In this document: piece after piece, positions 1-8,003 of the stretch | Numbering within the stretch: position 1 is the first letter of the stretch | Layout: each line of letters starts with the position of its first letter | Source: Candidatus Hamiltonella defensa 5AT (Acyrthosiphon pisum) | GTDB lineage: Bacteria; Pseudomonadota; Gammaproteobacteria; Enterobacterales; Enterobacteriaceae | NCBI RefSeq assembly: GCF_000021705.1 | Contig: NC_012751.1 | Coordinates: 1,352,006-1,416,005 of the forward strand | Length of the DNA: 64,000 nt | Direction of reading: 5' to 3' | Made by a program: the position numbers and the translations under genes | The notes under the pieces: generated by a model | Databases searched by the model: none | Told to the model about the DNA's origin: nothing | Seen by the model: only the letters and a program-made list of their open reading frames with translations

Positions 1-1
1 A

Positions 2-1297
2 AGCTTGGCGCCTATGCTGGCAAAAGTCATGCCTTCGGTGGTCAGCATCAGTGTTGAAGGTAGTACTACTGTGAATAATTCGAGAATGCCGCCACAGTTT
101 CAGGATTTTTTTGGAAAAAGCTCCCCATTTTGTCAAGAGGATTCTCCATTCCAAGACTCTCCTTTTTGCCAAAGAAGTTCCCCATCGATGAAAGAAAAAT
201 TCAAGGGATTAGGCTCAGGAGTAGTTATAAATGCCAATAAAGGCTATATCGTGACCAATTACCACTTAGTCGAAAACGCCAATAAAATTCAAGTACAGTT
301 AGATGATGGTCGTCAATATAATGCAGAAGTGGTTGGTAAGGATCCGCGTACTGACATTGCATTACTACAATTAAAAAATTTTAAAAATTTAACAGCGGCT
401 AAAATGGCGGATTCTGATGAACTACGTGTGGGAGATTATGTTGTCGCTATAGGTAACCCTTATGGCTTGGGGGAAACCGCCACATCAGGAATTGTTTCAG
501 CGCTGGGAAGAAGTGGTTTAAATAGAGAAAATTATGAGAATTTTATTCAAACTGACGCGGCGATCAACCGTGGTAATTCAGGCGGAGCATTAGTGAATTT
601 AAATGGTGAACTCGTTGGCATGAATACTGCTATTTTAACGCCGGATGGAGGCAACATTGGTATTGGATTTGCTATCCCCAGCAATATGCTTAAAGATTTA
701 ACAAACCAAATGGCGAAAGGGGGGGAAGTAAAACGGTCTGAATTAGGGATTGTAGGGGCTGAACTTAATGCTGAATTAGCGAAAGAAATGAATTTAAATG
801 TTCAAAAAGGTGCATTGGTCACTCAAGTTTTACCGAAGTCTGCCGCCGAGAAAGCCGGTATTAAAGTAGGGGACACCATCGTCAAAATAAACGATAAACC
901 TTTGAATAGTTTCTTTGAACTCAGGGCTAAAATTGGCACATTACCAGTAGGAAGCAATGTGACTTTAGGTCTGTTACGTGATTCAAAATTAATTTCACTG
1001 AAAGTGATTTTAGAAGAAAGTGTTCGTGATAAAATCGAGTCCGAAAATATTGCGGGTATTCAAGGGGCGGAATTAAGCGACTTTTCGGGTAAAGGCGTAA
1101 AAGTCAACAATGTCAAAGCTGGTAGTACTGCCGCCGCCTTGGGCTTAAAAAAAGGAGACATTATTACTCATGTCGCCCAGAAAAAAATTAAAAATATCGC
1201 TGAGCTACGCAAAATCCTTGATAAAAAATCTCATCTATTAATACTGAATATCGAACGTGGTGAAGAAAAACTTTTAATCATCATTCAGAATAAATAA
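2..1297 (+). CDS. degP: Periplasmic serine protease DegP, 5'-truncated copy
   Basis: The reading frame is open from the first bases and corresponds to residue 45 to the stop of the complete copy on the minus strand at 10837-12264. The signal peptide and first 44 residues are missing because the window starts here, on a HindIII site. The trypsin-like domain with its His, Asp and Ser, the cysteine-containing LA loop and both PDZ domains are present and identical to the other copy. No start codon or promoter for this copy is visible. If the palindrome is real and ends here it would be a pseudogene; if it continues to the left it could be whole. Confidence 0.9.
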   Translation, partial: SLAPMLAKVMPSVVSISVEGSTTVNNSRMPPQFQDFFGKSSPFCQEDSPFQDSPFCQRSSPSMKEKFKGLGSGVVINANKGYIVTNYHLVENANKIQVQLDDGRQYNAEVVGKDPRTDIALLQLKNFKNLTAAKMADSDELRVGDYVVAIGNPYGLGETATSGIVSALGRSGLNRENYENFIQTDAAINRGNSGGALVNLNGELVGMNTAILTPDGGNIGIGFAIPSNMLKDLTNQMAKGGEVKRSELGIVGAELNAELAKEMNLNVQKGALVTQVLPKSAAEKAGIKVGDTIVKINDKPLNSFFELRAKIGTLPVGSNVTLGLLRDSKLISLKVILEESVRDKIESENIAGIQGAELSDFSGKGVKVNNVKAGSTAAALGLKKGDIITHVAQKKIKNIAELRKILDKKSHLLILNIERGEEKLLIIIQNK

Positions 1298-1638
1298 ATC
1301 TATCTTCCCCTCCCTGTACAAAAGCGGGAGCGAAGTACCTCACTCGACCTCTTTCAAAACCAGATCGAGGTCTGTGTCGTCAAAGTGATAGCGCTGCCGA
1401 CAGCAATAATACACAGATTTATGAATCACGACGAGCTTGCTGGTTTATCAGTACATCAAAGAGACCATCATTATGAATAAACTTTTTTATTAGCTTTAAT
1501 TTTTCAGTTATCTTTAGCGATGGGTTCTGTTTCAATGCCTTTGAGTAAACTTAGAAATGCTTTATTAAAAGAGATTTGTTTAAAACAAAACAACAACACG
1601 GATCTAAATTATATTTTAGTACGACAACAGGAAAATTT
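1298..1638. other. degP-proQ intergenic region, left copy
   Basis: About 340 bases lie between degP and proQ (mirror at 10496-10836). The first half includes a GACCTC/GAGGTC inverted repeat near 1348-1373 and no recognisable gene. The second half contains the remains of a small reading frame, described separately. The order differs from E. coli, where degP and proQ are far apart, so this is probably an old rearrangement joint. Confidence 0.5.
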
Positions 1639-1642
1639 ATGA
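1473..1642 (+). pseudogene. Possible broken small exported-protein gene upstream of proQ
   Basis: ATG at 1473 is followed after three codons by a stop. From 1481 a second frame reads a hydrophobic segment (TFLLALIFQLSLA) and continues to TGA at 1640-1642, which overlaps the proQ ATG as ATGA, typical of coupled genes. One extra A in the A-run at 1478-1480 would join ATG to this frame and give a 56-residue protein with a signal-like N-terminus. I do not recognise the product. The identical sequence lies at 10492-10661 on the minus strand. Chance is a real alternative. Confidence 0.25.
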
Positions 1643-2037
1643 AAAATGAATCTCAATTGAATAGGATTAAATCAGTTTTGACGTTTTTATCTCAAAAATT
1701 TCCACGTTGTTTTGTGCTTCAAGGCAAAGTACGGCCTCTAAAAATTGGTATTTTTCAAGATTTAACTGAACGTTTGCAAGGAGATGAATTGACTAAAACA
1801 CAATTACGCTCAGCTGTGCGTTTTTATACTTTAGGCTGGCGTTATCTTTTTTCGATGAAATCAGGAGCCAAAAGAATTGATTTAGAGGGGTTTTCATGCG
1901 AAACGGTTGAAGAACAACACGAGAAACACGCGCAAAAACAGCTTTCAGACGCAAATATACGTCGACAAAAAAGAAAAAATGATGCCCAAATGAACAAAAA
2001 GTCTCAAGCCATTGTAAACCGTGACCAACTTGGGTGA
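1639..2037 (+). CDS. proQ: RNA chaperone ProQ, FinO domain only (left copy)
   Basis: ProQ/FinO-family proteins bind structured small RNAs and mRNA 3' ends. The 132 residues match the N-terminal FinO domain, with the conserved RPLKIGIFQDL and KTQLRSA blocks near residues 36-46 and 59-65. The basic linker and C-terminal Tudor-like domain of the roughly 230-residue E. coli protein are absent; only a short basic tail remains. ATG 1639 is chosen because AGGAAA precedes it and homology starts there. The stop overlaps the prc start by one base (TGATG), implying translational coupling. In E. coli, ProQ promotes ProP expression and proQ-prc are also adjacent. Confidence 0.88.
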   Translation: MKNESQLNRIKSVLTFLSQKFPRCFVLQGKVRPLKIGIFQDLTERLQGDELTKTQLRSAVRFYTLGWRYLFSMKSGAKRIDLEGFSCETVEEQHEKHAQKQLSDANIRRQKRKNDAQMNKKSQAIVNRDQLG

Positions 2038-4130
2038 TGAATAAATTGATGAAACTGCGATTTACCACTGGTTTATTTTTTTTATATTTCGTATTTAGCA
2101 GTTATGCCAAAAGTACTGTTTATAATATTGAGAGTCTGCCTCAGCTGCATCAAGAGGTACAGCACGCTACTGTGAGTCAACGTGTGGTGTCGCATTTGAT
2201 GTATTCTCATTATCGTCAATTTAATTTAGATCAGGCTTTTTCAAACAAAATTTTTGACTGCTACCTTAATATGCTAGATCCTCGTCACAATATATTATTG
2301 ACTTCTGATCTTGATCCATTTATGGAAAAAAAATCTTTTTTGGCTAATGAGTTAAAATCAGGTCATTTGTCGATGGCTTACGATTTATTCAATATTGTTC
2401 AAAAACGTCGCTTCGAGCGTTATCAATATGCTCTGTCTTTATTAGAAAAACCTATGATGTTTACGGGTAAGGATAGCATTGAAGTTGATCGTTCAAATAC
2501 CCCTTGGCCATCAAATGAAAATGAGCTCAATCATCTTTGGGATCTCAAGGTGAAGTTCGAACAATTGAATCTCAAATTAGCAGGGAAAACAGACAGTGAA
2601 ATTAAAAAAACTTTGATCAAGCGTTACCATTTTGCCCTAAAAAATCTGATACAAACCAATAATGAAGATGTATTTCAAATAATTATGAATGCTTTTGCTC
2701 GTGAACTTGATCCCCATACAAGTTACCTTTCCCCTCGTAATACAGATCAGTTTAATATAGAAATCAGTTTGTCTCTCGAAGGCATTGGGGCAGTACTACA
2801 AACTGATGGAGAGTATACGACAATAAGATCTATGATTCCTGACGGGCCAGCCGCAAAAAGCAAAGTGCTTTCGGTTGGTGACCATATTGTTGGGGTAGGG
2901 CAAATGAATCAACCGATAGTGGATGTTGTGGGCTGGCGTTTGGATAATTTGGTTGCCCTGATCAAAGGCCCTAAAGGGACAAAAGTACGTTTAGAGATTT
3001 TGTCTGGGGATAAAAATAAAAAACCCAAAACCGTGACACTAACGCGAGAATTTATCAAGTTCAAAGATCGTGCTGTAAAAATGTCCGTTAAAAGCACGGG
3101 TAAAGGTTTAAATAAAGAAAAAATCGGGATACTAAAAATTCCTGGGTTTTACATTGGCTTGACACAAGACGTAAAAAAACAATTACAACAAGCGCATAAT
3201 CAGCATCTCAGCGGTATTGTGATTGATTTACGGGGCAACGGTGGAGGTGCATTAACAGAAGCTGTGGCTTTATCCGGTTTATTTATTTCTGGTGAAACCA
3301 TCGTACAAATCAAAGATAATCACGATAAAATCCGAGAACAAAAAAAGAGCGATTCAAAAGTTTATTATAAAGGCCCACTTGTCGTATTGGTTGATCGTCA
3401 CAGTGCCTCTGCCTCTGAAATATTTGCAGCGGCTATGCAAGATTATGGCAGAGCGTTAATTGTAGGGGAGCGCACCTTTGGGAAAGGCACAGTGCAACAG
3501 CATCGCTCTTTAAATAGTTTTTACGATAGGGTATTACATCCAGAATGGCCTGAAATGGGATCAATACAATATACCATTCAAAAATTTTATCGAGTCAATG
3601 GAGGCAGCACTCAAATTAAAGGGGTTATACCCGATATTCTGATGCCAACAGAAATAGATCCTTCAGAAACAGGTGAAAGCTTTGAAAAGAATGCGTTACC
3701 TTGGGATAGCATTCAAGCCATCAAATATACTAAACAGCCTGATTTAGAATCGATGAAACCTATTTTGTTAAAAAGTCACAAAAAACGAATTCAAGATGAT
3801 CCTGAATTTAAAAATATTGAGCAGGATATTGCTCGTTATCATATTTGGAAAACAAAAAAAAATACCGTATCTCTTAATTATATTGAACGCATGAAAGAGA
3901 ATATGGATGAAGACCGTATACGCTTAGAGCGTTTAAATCAGCGTTTTATAAAAATGGGGAAAAAACCCTTAAACTCTTTGAAACAGCTGCCTAAAGATTA
4001 TCAACCCCCTGATCCTTATTTGGATGAAAGTGTTCATATTGCAATAGATTTAGCTCACTTGAAAAAGGGGAAAAAATCTTTTAAAACTGATTCAATTTAT
4101 CAAGAAACACAAGCTCAACATTTTTATTAA
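2037..4130 (+). CDS. prc: Tail-specific protease Prc (left copy)
   Basis: Prc is a periplasmic C-terminal-processing serine protease that trims FtsI and degrades tagged or misassembled envelope proteins with the help of NlpI. The 697 residues match the family length (about 680). An N-terminal signal/anchor segment is followed by a helical domain, a PDZ domain at about 240-330 and the S41 protease core. SASASE at about 456-461 carries the nucleophilic Ser, and the general-base Lys is at about 483 in TFGKG. I start at ATG 2037 rather than the overlapping GTG 2034. It overlaps the proQ stop, and htpX follows 52 bases later, as in E. coli. Confidence 0.95.
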   Translation: MNKLMKLRFTTGLFFLYFVFSSYAKSTVYNIESLPQLHQEVQHATVSQRVVSHLMYSHYRQFNLDQAFSNKIFDCYLNMLDPRHNILLTSDLDPFMEKKSFLANELKSGHLSMAYDLFNIVQKRRFERYQYALSLLEKPMMFTGKDSIEVDRSNTPWPSNENELNHLWDLKVKFEQLNLKLAGKTDSEIKKTLIKRYHFALKNLIQTNNEDVFQIIMNAFARELDPHTSYLSPRNTDQFNIEISLSLEGIGAVLQTDGEYTTIRSMIPDGPAAKSKVLSVGDHIVGVGQMNQPIVDVVGWRLDNLVALIKGPKGTKVRLEILSGDKNKKPKTVTLTREFIKFKDRAVKMSVKSTGKGLNKEKIGILKIPGFYIGLTQDVKKQLQQAHNQHLSGIVIDLRGNGGGALTEAVALSGLFISGETIVQIKDNHDKIREQKKSDSKVYYKGPLVVLVDRHSASASEIFAAAMQDYGRALIVGERTFGKGTVQQHRSLNSFYDRVLHPEWPEMGSIQYTIQKFYRVNGGSTQIKGVIPDILMPTEIDPSETGESFEKNALPWDSIQAIKYTKQPDLESMKPILLKSHKKRIQDDPEFKNIEQDIARYHIWKTKKNTVSLNYIERMKENMDEDRIRLERLNQRFIKMGKKPLNSLKQLPKDYQPPDPYLDESVHIAIDLAHLKKGKKSFKTDSIYQETQAQHFY

Positions 4131-4182
4131 TTTACATTTCTTTTTTTATTATTTTTTATTAATGATCAGGAAATCACTTTTT

Positions 4183-5061
4183 ATGATGCGTCTTATTTTA
4201 TTTATTTTTACTAACTTAGCAGTCATGTTGGTTTTCGGGGTGATATTGAGTCTGCTGGGAATTGAATCCAGCAGCGTCTCTGGTCTTATTATTATGGCCG
4301 GCCTTTTTGGATTTGGGGGCGCTTTTATTTCATTACTGATATCGAAATGGATGGCACTGCGTTCAGTGGGAGGCAAAGTAATAGAAACACCGAATAATGA
4401 GACGGAGCGTTGGTTGGTAGATATGATTCGGAGACAATCTCAATCTCTAGGTGTTGAGATGCCTCAAGTCGCTATTTATGAAGCACAAGATATGAATGCT
4501 TTTGCAACGGGCGCGCGACGTAATGCTTCTTTGGTGGCTGTCAGCACTGGTTTACTACAAAATATGAGCCGTGATGAAGCAGAAGCTGTCGTTGCGCATG
4601 AAATGAGTCATATTTCTAACGGTGACATGGTCACGATGACTTTGATTCAAGGCGTAGTTAATACTTTTGTTATATTTATCTCTCGTTTGCTTGCTCAAAT
4701 TGTCTCTGGTTTTATGTCGGATCAGCGTGAAGGTGAACAAAGCTCACCGAATCCGATGGTGTACTTCCTCGTTTCTACGGTATTAGAATTAGTATTTGGC
4801 ATACTTGCCAGTATCATCACTTTATGGTTTTCTCGTCACCGTGAATTTCATGCAGACGCAGGGGCCGCCAAACTGGTCGGACGTCAGAAAATGATATCGG
4901 CTTTAGAAAGACTTAAAAGTAGCTATGAACCGCAGGAAGCCAATAGCTTGATGGCATTGTGTATTAACGGGAAAACCAAAGCTTTCAGTGAATTATTCAT
5001 GACCCATCCTTCTATTGAGAGACGAATTGCAGCGCTAAAATCCGGACAGTATTTACAATAG
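4183..5061 (+). CDS. htpX: Membrane zinc metalloprotease HtpX (left copy)
   Basis: HtpX is an inner-membrane heat-shock protease that works with FtsH in quality control of membrane proteins. From ATG 4183 the protein has 292 residues, one fewer than E. coli. Two N-terminal membrane segments (about 5-25 and 33-53) precede the zinc motif HEMSH at 139-143, two further hydrophobic segments follow near 160 and 195, and a downstream EFHAD supplies the third zinc ligand. An in-frame ATG at 4162 would add seven residues not seen in the family. It follows prc in the same direction. Confidence 0.95.
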   Translation: MMRLILFIFTNLAVMLVFGVILSLLGIESSSVSGLIIMAGLFGFGGAFISLLISKWMALRSVGGKVIETPNNETERWLVDMIRRQSQSLGVEMPQVAIYEAQDMNAFATGARRNASLVAVSTGLLQNMSRDEAEAVVAHEMSHISNGDMVTMTLIQGVVNTFVIFISRLLAQIVSGFMSDQREGEQSSPNPMVYFLVSTVLELVFGILASIITLWFSRHREFHADAGAAKLVGRQKMISALERLKSSYEPQEANSLMALCINGKTKAFSELFMTHPSIERRIAALKSGQYLQ

Positions 5062-5147
5062 TGAAAAACAATTCATTTTTTCAATAATTACCGTATTAAT
5101 TTTGAGTGATGAGTAGGGTTTTATAACTGAGTATATTTAAAATAGAA

Positions 5148-5972
5148 ATGAATAAATTAATCATCATTATTGTCATTTTAATGCTGATGGGTTGTCACTC
5201 GTCTCATATGATAGACCGTTGTGATTATAAAGTAGATACTCGTTATCCTGCAGCAGGAAAAAATAATAGAATCAACTCGATAGTGTTACATTACACGGCT
5301 CTTAATGATGAAAAATCTCTTAAAGTATTGACTCAACAAAAAGTGAGTGCTCATTATCTTATCCTGATAAATCCAAAAAAAATTGGCAATAAACCAGTTG
5401 TTTTACAGCTTGTCCCTGAAGACAAACGAGCTTGGCACGCAGGGTCCAGTTATTGGCGCAATCGCACAAACTTAAATGATACTTCTTTAGGGATTGAGAT
5501 TGTTAACTTAGGATACAAGCCAATGTTTTTTGGGAAGCGCTGGTATCCCTTTAATGATCAGCAGAGAGTCCTTATTGAACGTTTAACTAAAGATCTTGTT
5601 AAACGATATGATATAAAGCCCACCAATGTGCTCGCTCATAGTGATATTGCTCCGTTGAGAAAACATGATCCAGGTCCTTTATTTTTTTGGGAAAGGCTTG
5701 CAAAAATAGGTGTTGGAGCCTGGCCAGATCAGGTTGTTGTAAAAAAATATATAGGACCCCGAAATATAAAAGATCTTGCTTCTGTTGCTAACATCCAAAA
5801 ATTGCTCGCTCAATACGGCTATACCATTCCCCAAACGGGCCAATTAGATCCCGACACAAAAAAAGTGAACAGCGCATTTCAAATGCATTTTAGGCCTTCT
5901 GATTTCAGTGGAAGACCAGATGCCCAAACCGAAGCGATTGCAGCCGCTTTGCTTGAAAAATATTCATTTTGA
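5148..5972 (+). CDS. amiD: N-acetylmuramoyl-L-alanine amidase AmiD (left copy)
   Basis: AmiD is an outer-membrane lipoprotein zinc amidase that cleaves the MurNAc-L-Ala bond, including in anhydro-muropeptides. The 274 residues fit the family. A short signal peptide ends in the lipobox LMGC. The amidase_2 fold follows, with the first zinc His in LHYTA, a WHAG motif and the later ligand region AHSDIAP...DPGP. A peptidoglycan-binding-like helical domain forms the C-terminus. The gene ends 61 bases before the symmetry break of the inverted duplication. Confidence 0.93.
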   Translation: MNKLIIIIVILMLMGCHSSHMIDRCDYKVDTRYPAAGKNNRINSIVLHYTALNDEKSLKVLTQQKVSAHYLILINPKKIGNKPVVLQLVPEDKRAWHAGSSYWRNRTNLNDTSLGIEIVNLGYKPMFFGKRWYPFNDQQRVLIERLTKDLVKRYDIKPTNVLAHSDIAPLRKHDPGPLFFWERLAKIGVGAWPDQVVVKKYIGPRNIKDLASVANIQKLLAQYGYTIPQTGQLDPDTKKVNSAFQMHFRPSDFSGRPDAQTEAIAAALLEKYSF

Positions 5973-6033
5973 GGTGATTTTCACGAAGCATGGGACACGT
6001 TTAATATAGAGCTGGCTTCTAAACGCATTTTTA

Positions 6034-6100
6034 AAGATCTACTATTGGCAGTCGCATGATATTTATAAAGATTTAGAAAAGATTAATGGTACCTGAACGA
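6034..6100. other. 67-bp unique spacer of the inverted duplication
   Basis: This short AT-rich stretch is the only non-symmetric sequence inside the 12.1-kb palindrome. It lies between the 3' ends of the two amiD copies. I see no gene, terminator or recombinase site in it. A short loop between perfect arms is what fold-back replication, template switching, or an amplification or assembly chimera would leave. Confidence 0.9.
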
Positions 6101-6161
6101 TAAAAATGCGTTTAGAAGCCAGCTCTATATTAAACGTGTCCCATGCTTCGTGAAAATCACC

Positions 6162-6986
6162 TCAAAATGAATATTTTTCAAGCAAAGCGGCTGCAATCGC
6201 TTCGGTTTGGGCATCTGGTCTTCCACTGAAATCAGAAGGCCTAAAATGCATTTGAAATGCGCTGTTCACTTTTTTTGTGTCGGGATCTAATTGGCCCGTT
6301 TGGGGAATGGTATAGCCGTATTGAGCGAGCAATTTTTGGATGTTAGCAACAGAAGCAAGATCTTTTATATTTCGGGGTCCTATATATTTTTTTACAACAA
6401 CCTGATCTGGCCAGGCTCCAACACCTATTTTTGCAAGCCTTTCCCAAAAAAATAAAGGACCTGGATCATGTTTTCTCAACGGAGCAATATCACTATGAGC
6501 GAGCACATTGGTGGGCTTTATATCATATCGTTTAACAAGATCTTTAGTTAAACGTTCAATAAGGACTCTCTGCTGATCATTAAAGGGATACCAGCGCTTC
6601 CCAAAAAACATTGGCTTGTATCCTAAGTTAACAATCTCAATCCCTAAAGAAGTATCATTTAAGTTTGTGCGATTGCGCCAATAACTGGACCCTGCGTGCC
6701 AAGCTCGTTTGTCTTCAGGGACAAGCTGTAAAACAACTGGTTTATTGCCAATTTTTTTTGGATTTATCAGGATAAGATAATGAGCACTCACTTTTTGTTG
6801 AGTCAATACTTTAAGAGATTTTTCATCATTAAGAGCCGTGTAATGTAACACTATCGAGTTGATTCTATTATTTTTTCCTGCTGCAGGATAACGAGTATCT
6901 ACTTTATAATCACAACGGTCTATCATATGAGACGAGTGACAACCCATCAGCATTAAAATGACAATAATGATGATTAATTTATTCAT
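6162..6986 (-). CDS. amiD: N-acetylmuramoyl-L-alanine amidase AmiD (right copy)
   Basis: This copy is identical in protein sequence to 5148-5972: lipoprotein signal with lipobox LMGC, amidase_2 zinc site, and C-terminal peptidoglycan-binding domain. It is the last gene of the minus-strand series degP-proQ-prc-htpX-amiD and converges on its twin, their stop codons being 189 bases apart. If the inverted duplication is an artefact, this copy is the more likely real one because its arm joins dgt normally. Confidence 0.93.
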   Translation of the reverse strand: MNKLIIIIVILMLMGCHSSHMIDRCDYKVDTRYPAAGKNNRINSIVLHYTALNDEKSLKVLTQQKVSAHYLILINPKKIGNKPVVLQLVPEDKRAWHAGSSYWRNRTNLNDTSLGIEIVNLGYKPMFFGKRWYPFNDQQRVLIERLTKDLVKRYDIKPTNVLAHSDIAPLRKHDPGPLFFWERLAKIGVGAWPDQVVVKKYIGPRNIKDLASVANIQKLLAQYGYTIPQTGQLDPDTKKVNSAFQMHFRPSDFSGRPDAQTEAIAAALLEKYSF

Positions 6987-7072
6987 TTCTATTTTAAATA
7001 TACTCAGTTATAAAACCCTACTCATCACTCAAAATTAATACGGTAATTATTGAAAAAATGAATTGTTTTTCA

Positions 7073-7951
7073 CTATTGTAAATACTGTCCGGATTTTAGC
7101 GCTGCAATTCGTCTCTCAATAGAAGGATGGGTCATGAATAATTCACTGAAAGCTTTGGTTTTCCCGTTAATACACAATGCCATCAAGCTATTGGCTTCCT
7201 GCGGTTCATAGCTACTTTTAAGTCTTTCTAAAGCCGATATCATTTTCTGACGTCCGACCAGTTTGGCGGCCCCTGCGTCTGCATGAAATTCACGGTGACG
7301 AGAAAACCATAAAGTGATGATACTGGCAAGTATGCCAAATACTAATTCTAATACCGTAGAAACGAGGAAGTACACCATCGGATTCGGTGAGCTTTGTTCA
7401 CCTTCACGCTGATCCGACATAAAACCAGAGACAATTTGAGCAAGCAAACGAGAGATAAATATAACAAAAGTATTAACTACGCCTTGAATCAAAGTCATCG
7501 TGACCATGTCACCGTTAGAAATATGACTCATTTCATGCGCAACGACAGCTTCTGCTTCATCACGGCTCATATTTTGTAGTAAACCAGTGCTGACAGCCAC
7601 CAAAGAAGCATTACGTCGCGCGCCCGTTGCAAAAGCATTCATATCTTGTGCTTCATAAATAGCGACTTGAGGCATCTCAACACCTAGAGATTGAGATTGT
7701 CTCCGAATCATATCTACCAACCAACGCTCCGTCTCATTATTCGGTGTTTCTATTACTTTGCCTCCCACTGAACGCAGTGCCATCCATTTCGATATCAGTA
7801 ATGAAATAAAAGCGCCCCCAAATCCAAAAAGGCCGGCCATAATAATAAGACCAGAGACGCTGCTGGATTCAATTCCCAGCAGACTCAATATCACCCCGAA
7901 AACCAACATGACTGCTAAGTTAGTAAAAATAAATAAAATAAGACGCATCAT
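7073..7951 (-). CDS. htpX: Membrane zinc metalloprotease HtpX (right copy)
   Basis: This is a 292-residue HtpX identical to the left copy, with HEMSH at 139-143 and four hydrophobic segments. The start is placed at the second of two in-frame ATGs (7951) to match the E. coli N-terminus (MMR...). It lies downstream of prc and upstream of amiD in the same direction. Confidence 0.95.
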   Translation of the reverse strand: MMRLILFIFTNLAVMLVFGVILSLLGIESSSVSGLIIMAGLFGFGGAFISLLISKWMALRSVGGKVIETPNNETERWLVDMIRRQSQSLGVEMPQVAIYEAQDMNAFATGARRNASLVAVSTGLLQNMSRDEAEAVVAHEMSHISNGDMVTMTLIQGVVNTFVIFISRLLAQIVSGFMSDQREGEQSSPNPMVYFLVSTVLELVFGILASIITLWFSRHREFHADAGAAKLVGRQKMISALERLKSSYEPQEANSLMALCINGKTKAFSELFMTHPSIERRIAALKSGQYLQ

Positions 7952-8003
7952 AAAAAGTGATTTCCTGATCATTAATAAAAAATAATAAAAAAAGAAATGT
8001 AAA

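Larger units (their letters stand above)
1..6033 (+). repeat. Left arm of a 6-kb inverted duplication
   Basis: Base n in this arm pairs with base 12134-n in the right arm. The rule holds for every gene boundary and for the junction bases I compared by eye, and the encoded proteins are identical. The arm ends at 6033, where symmetry breaks (6034 and 6100 are both A). The outer end coincides with the window edge, so the true length may be greater. It carries a 5'-truncated degP, proQ, prc, htpX and amiD, all on +. Confidence 0.95.

Noticed and set aside
4149..4376. Minus-strand open frame within htpX
   Set aside because: It is a shadow of the conserved htpX frame, with no ribosome-binding site and no recognisable product; the mirrored copy at 7758-7985 is likewise a shadow.
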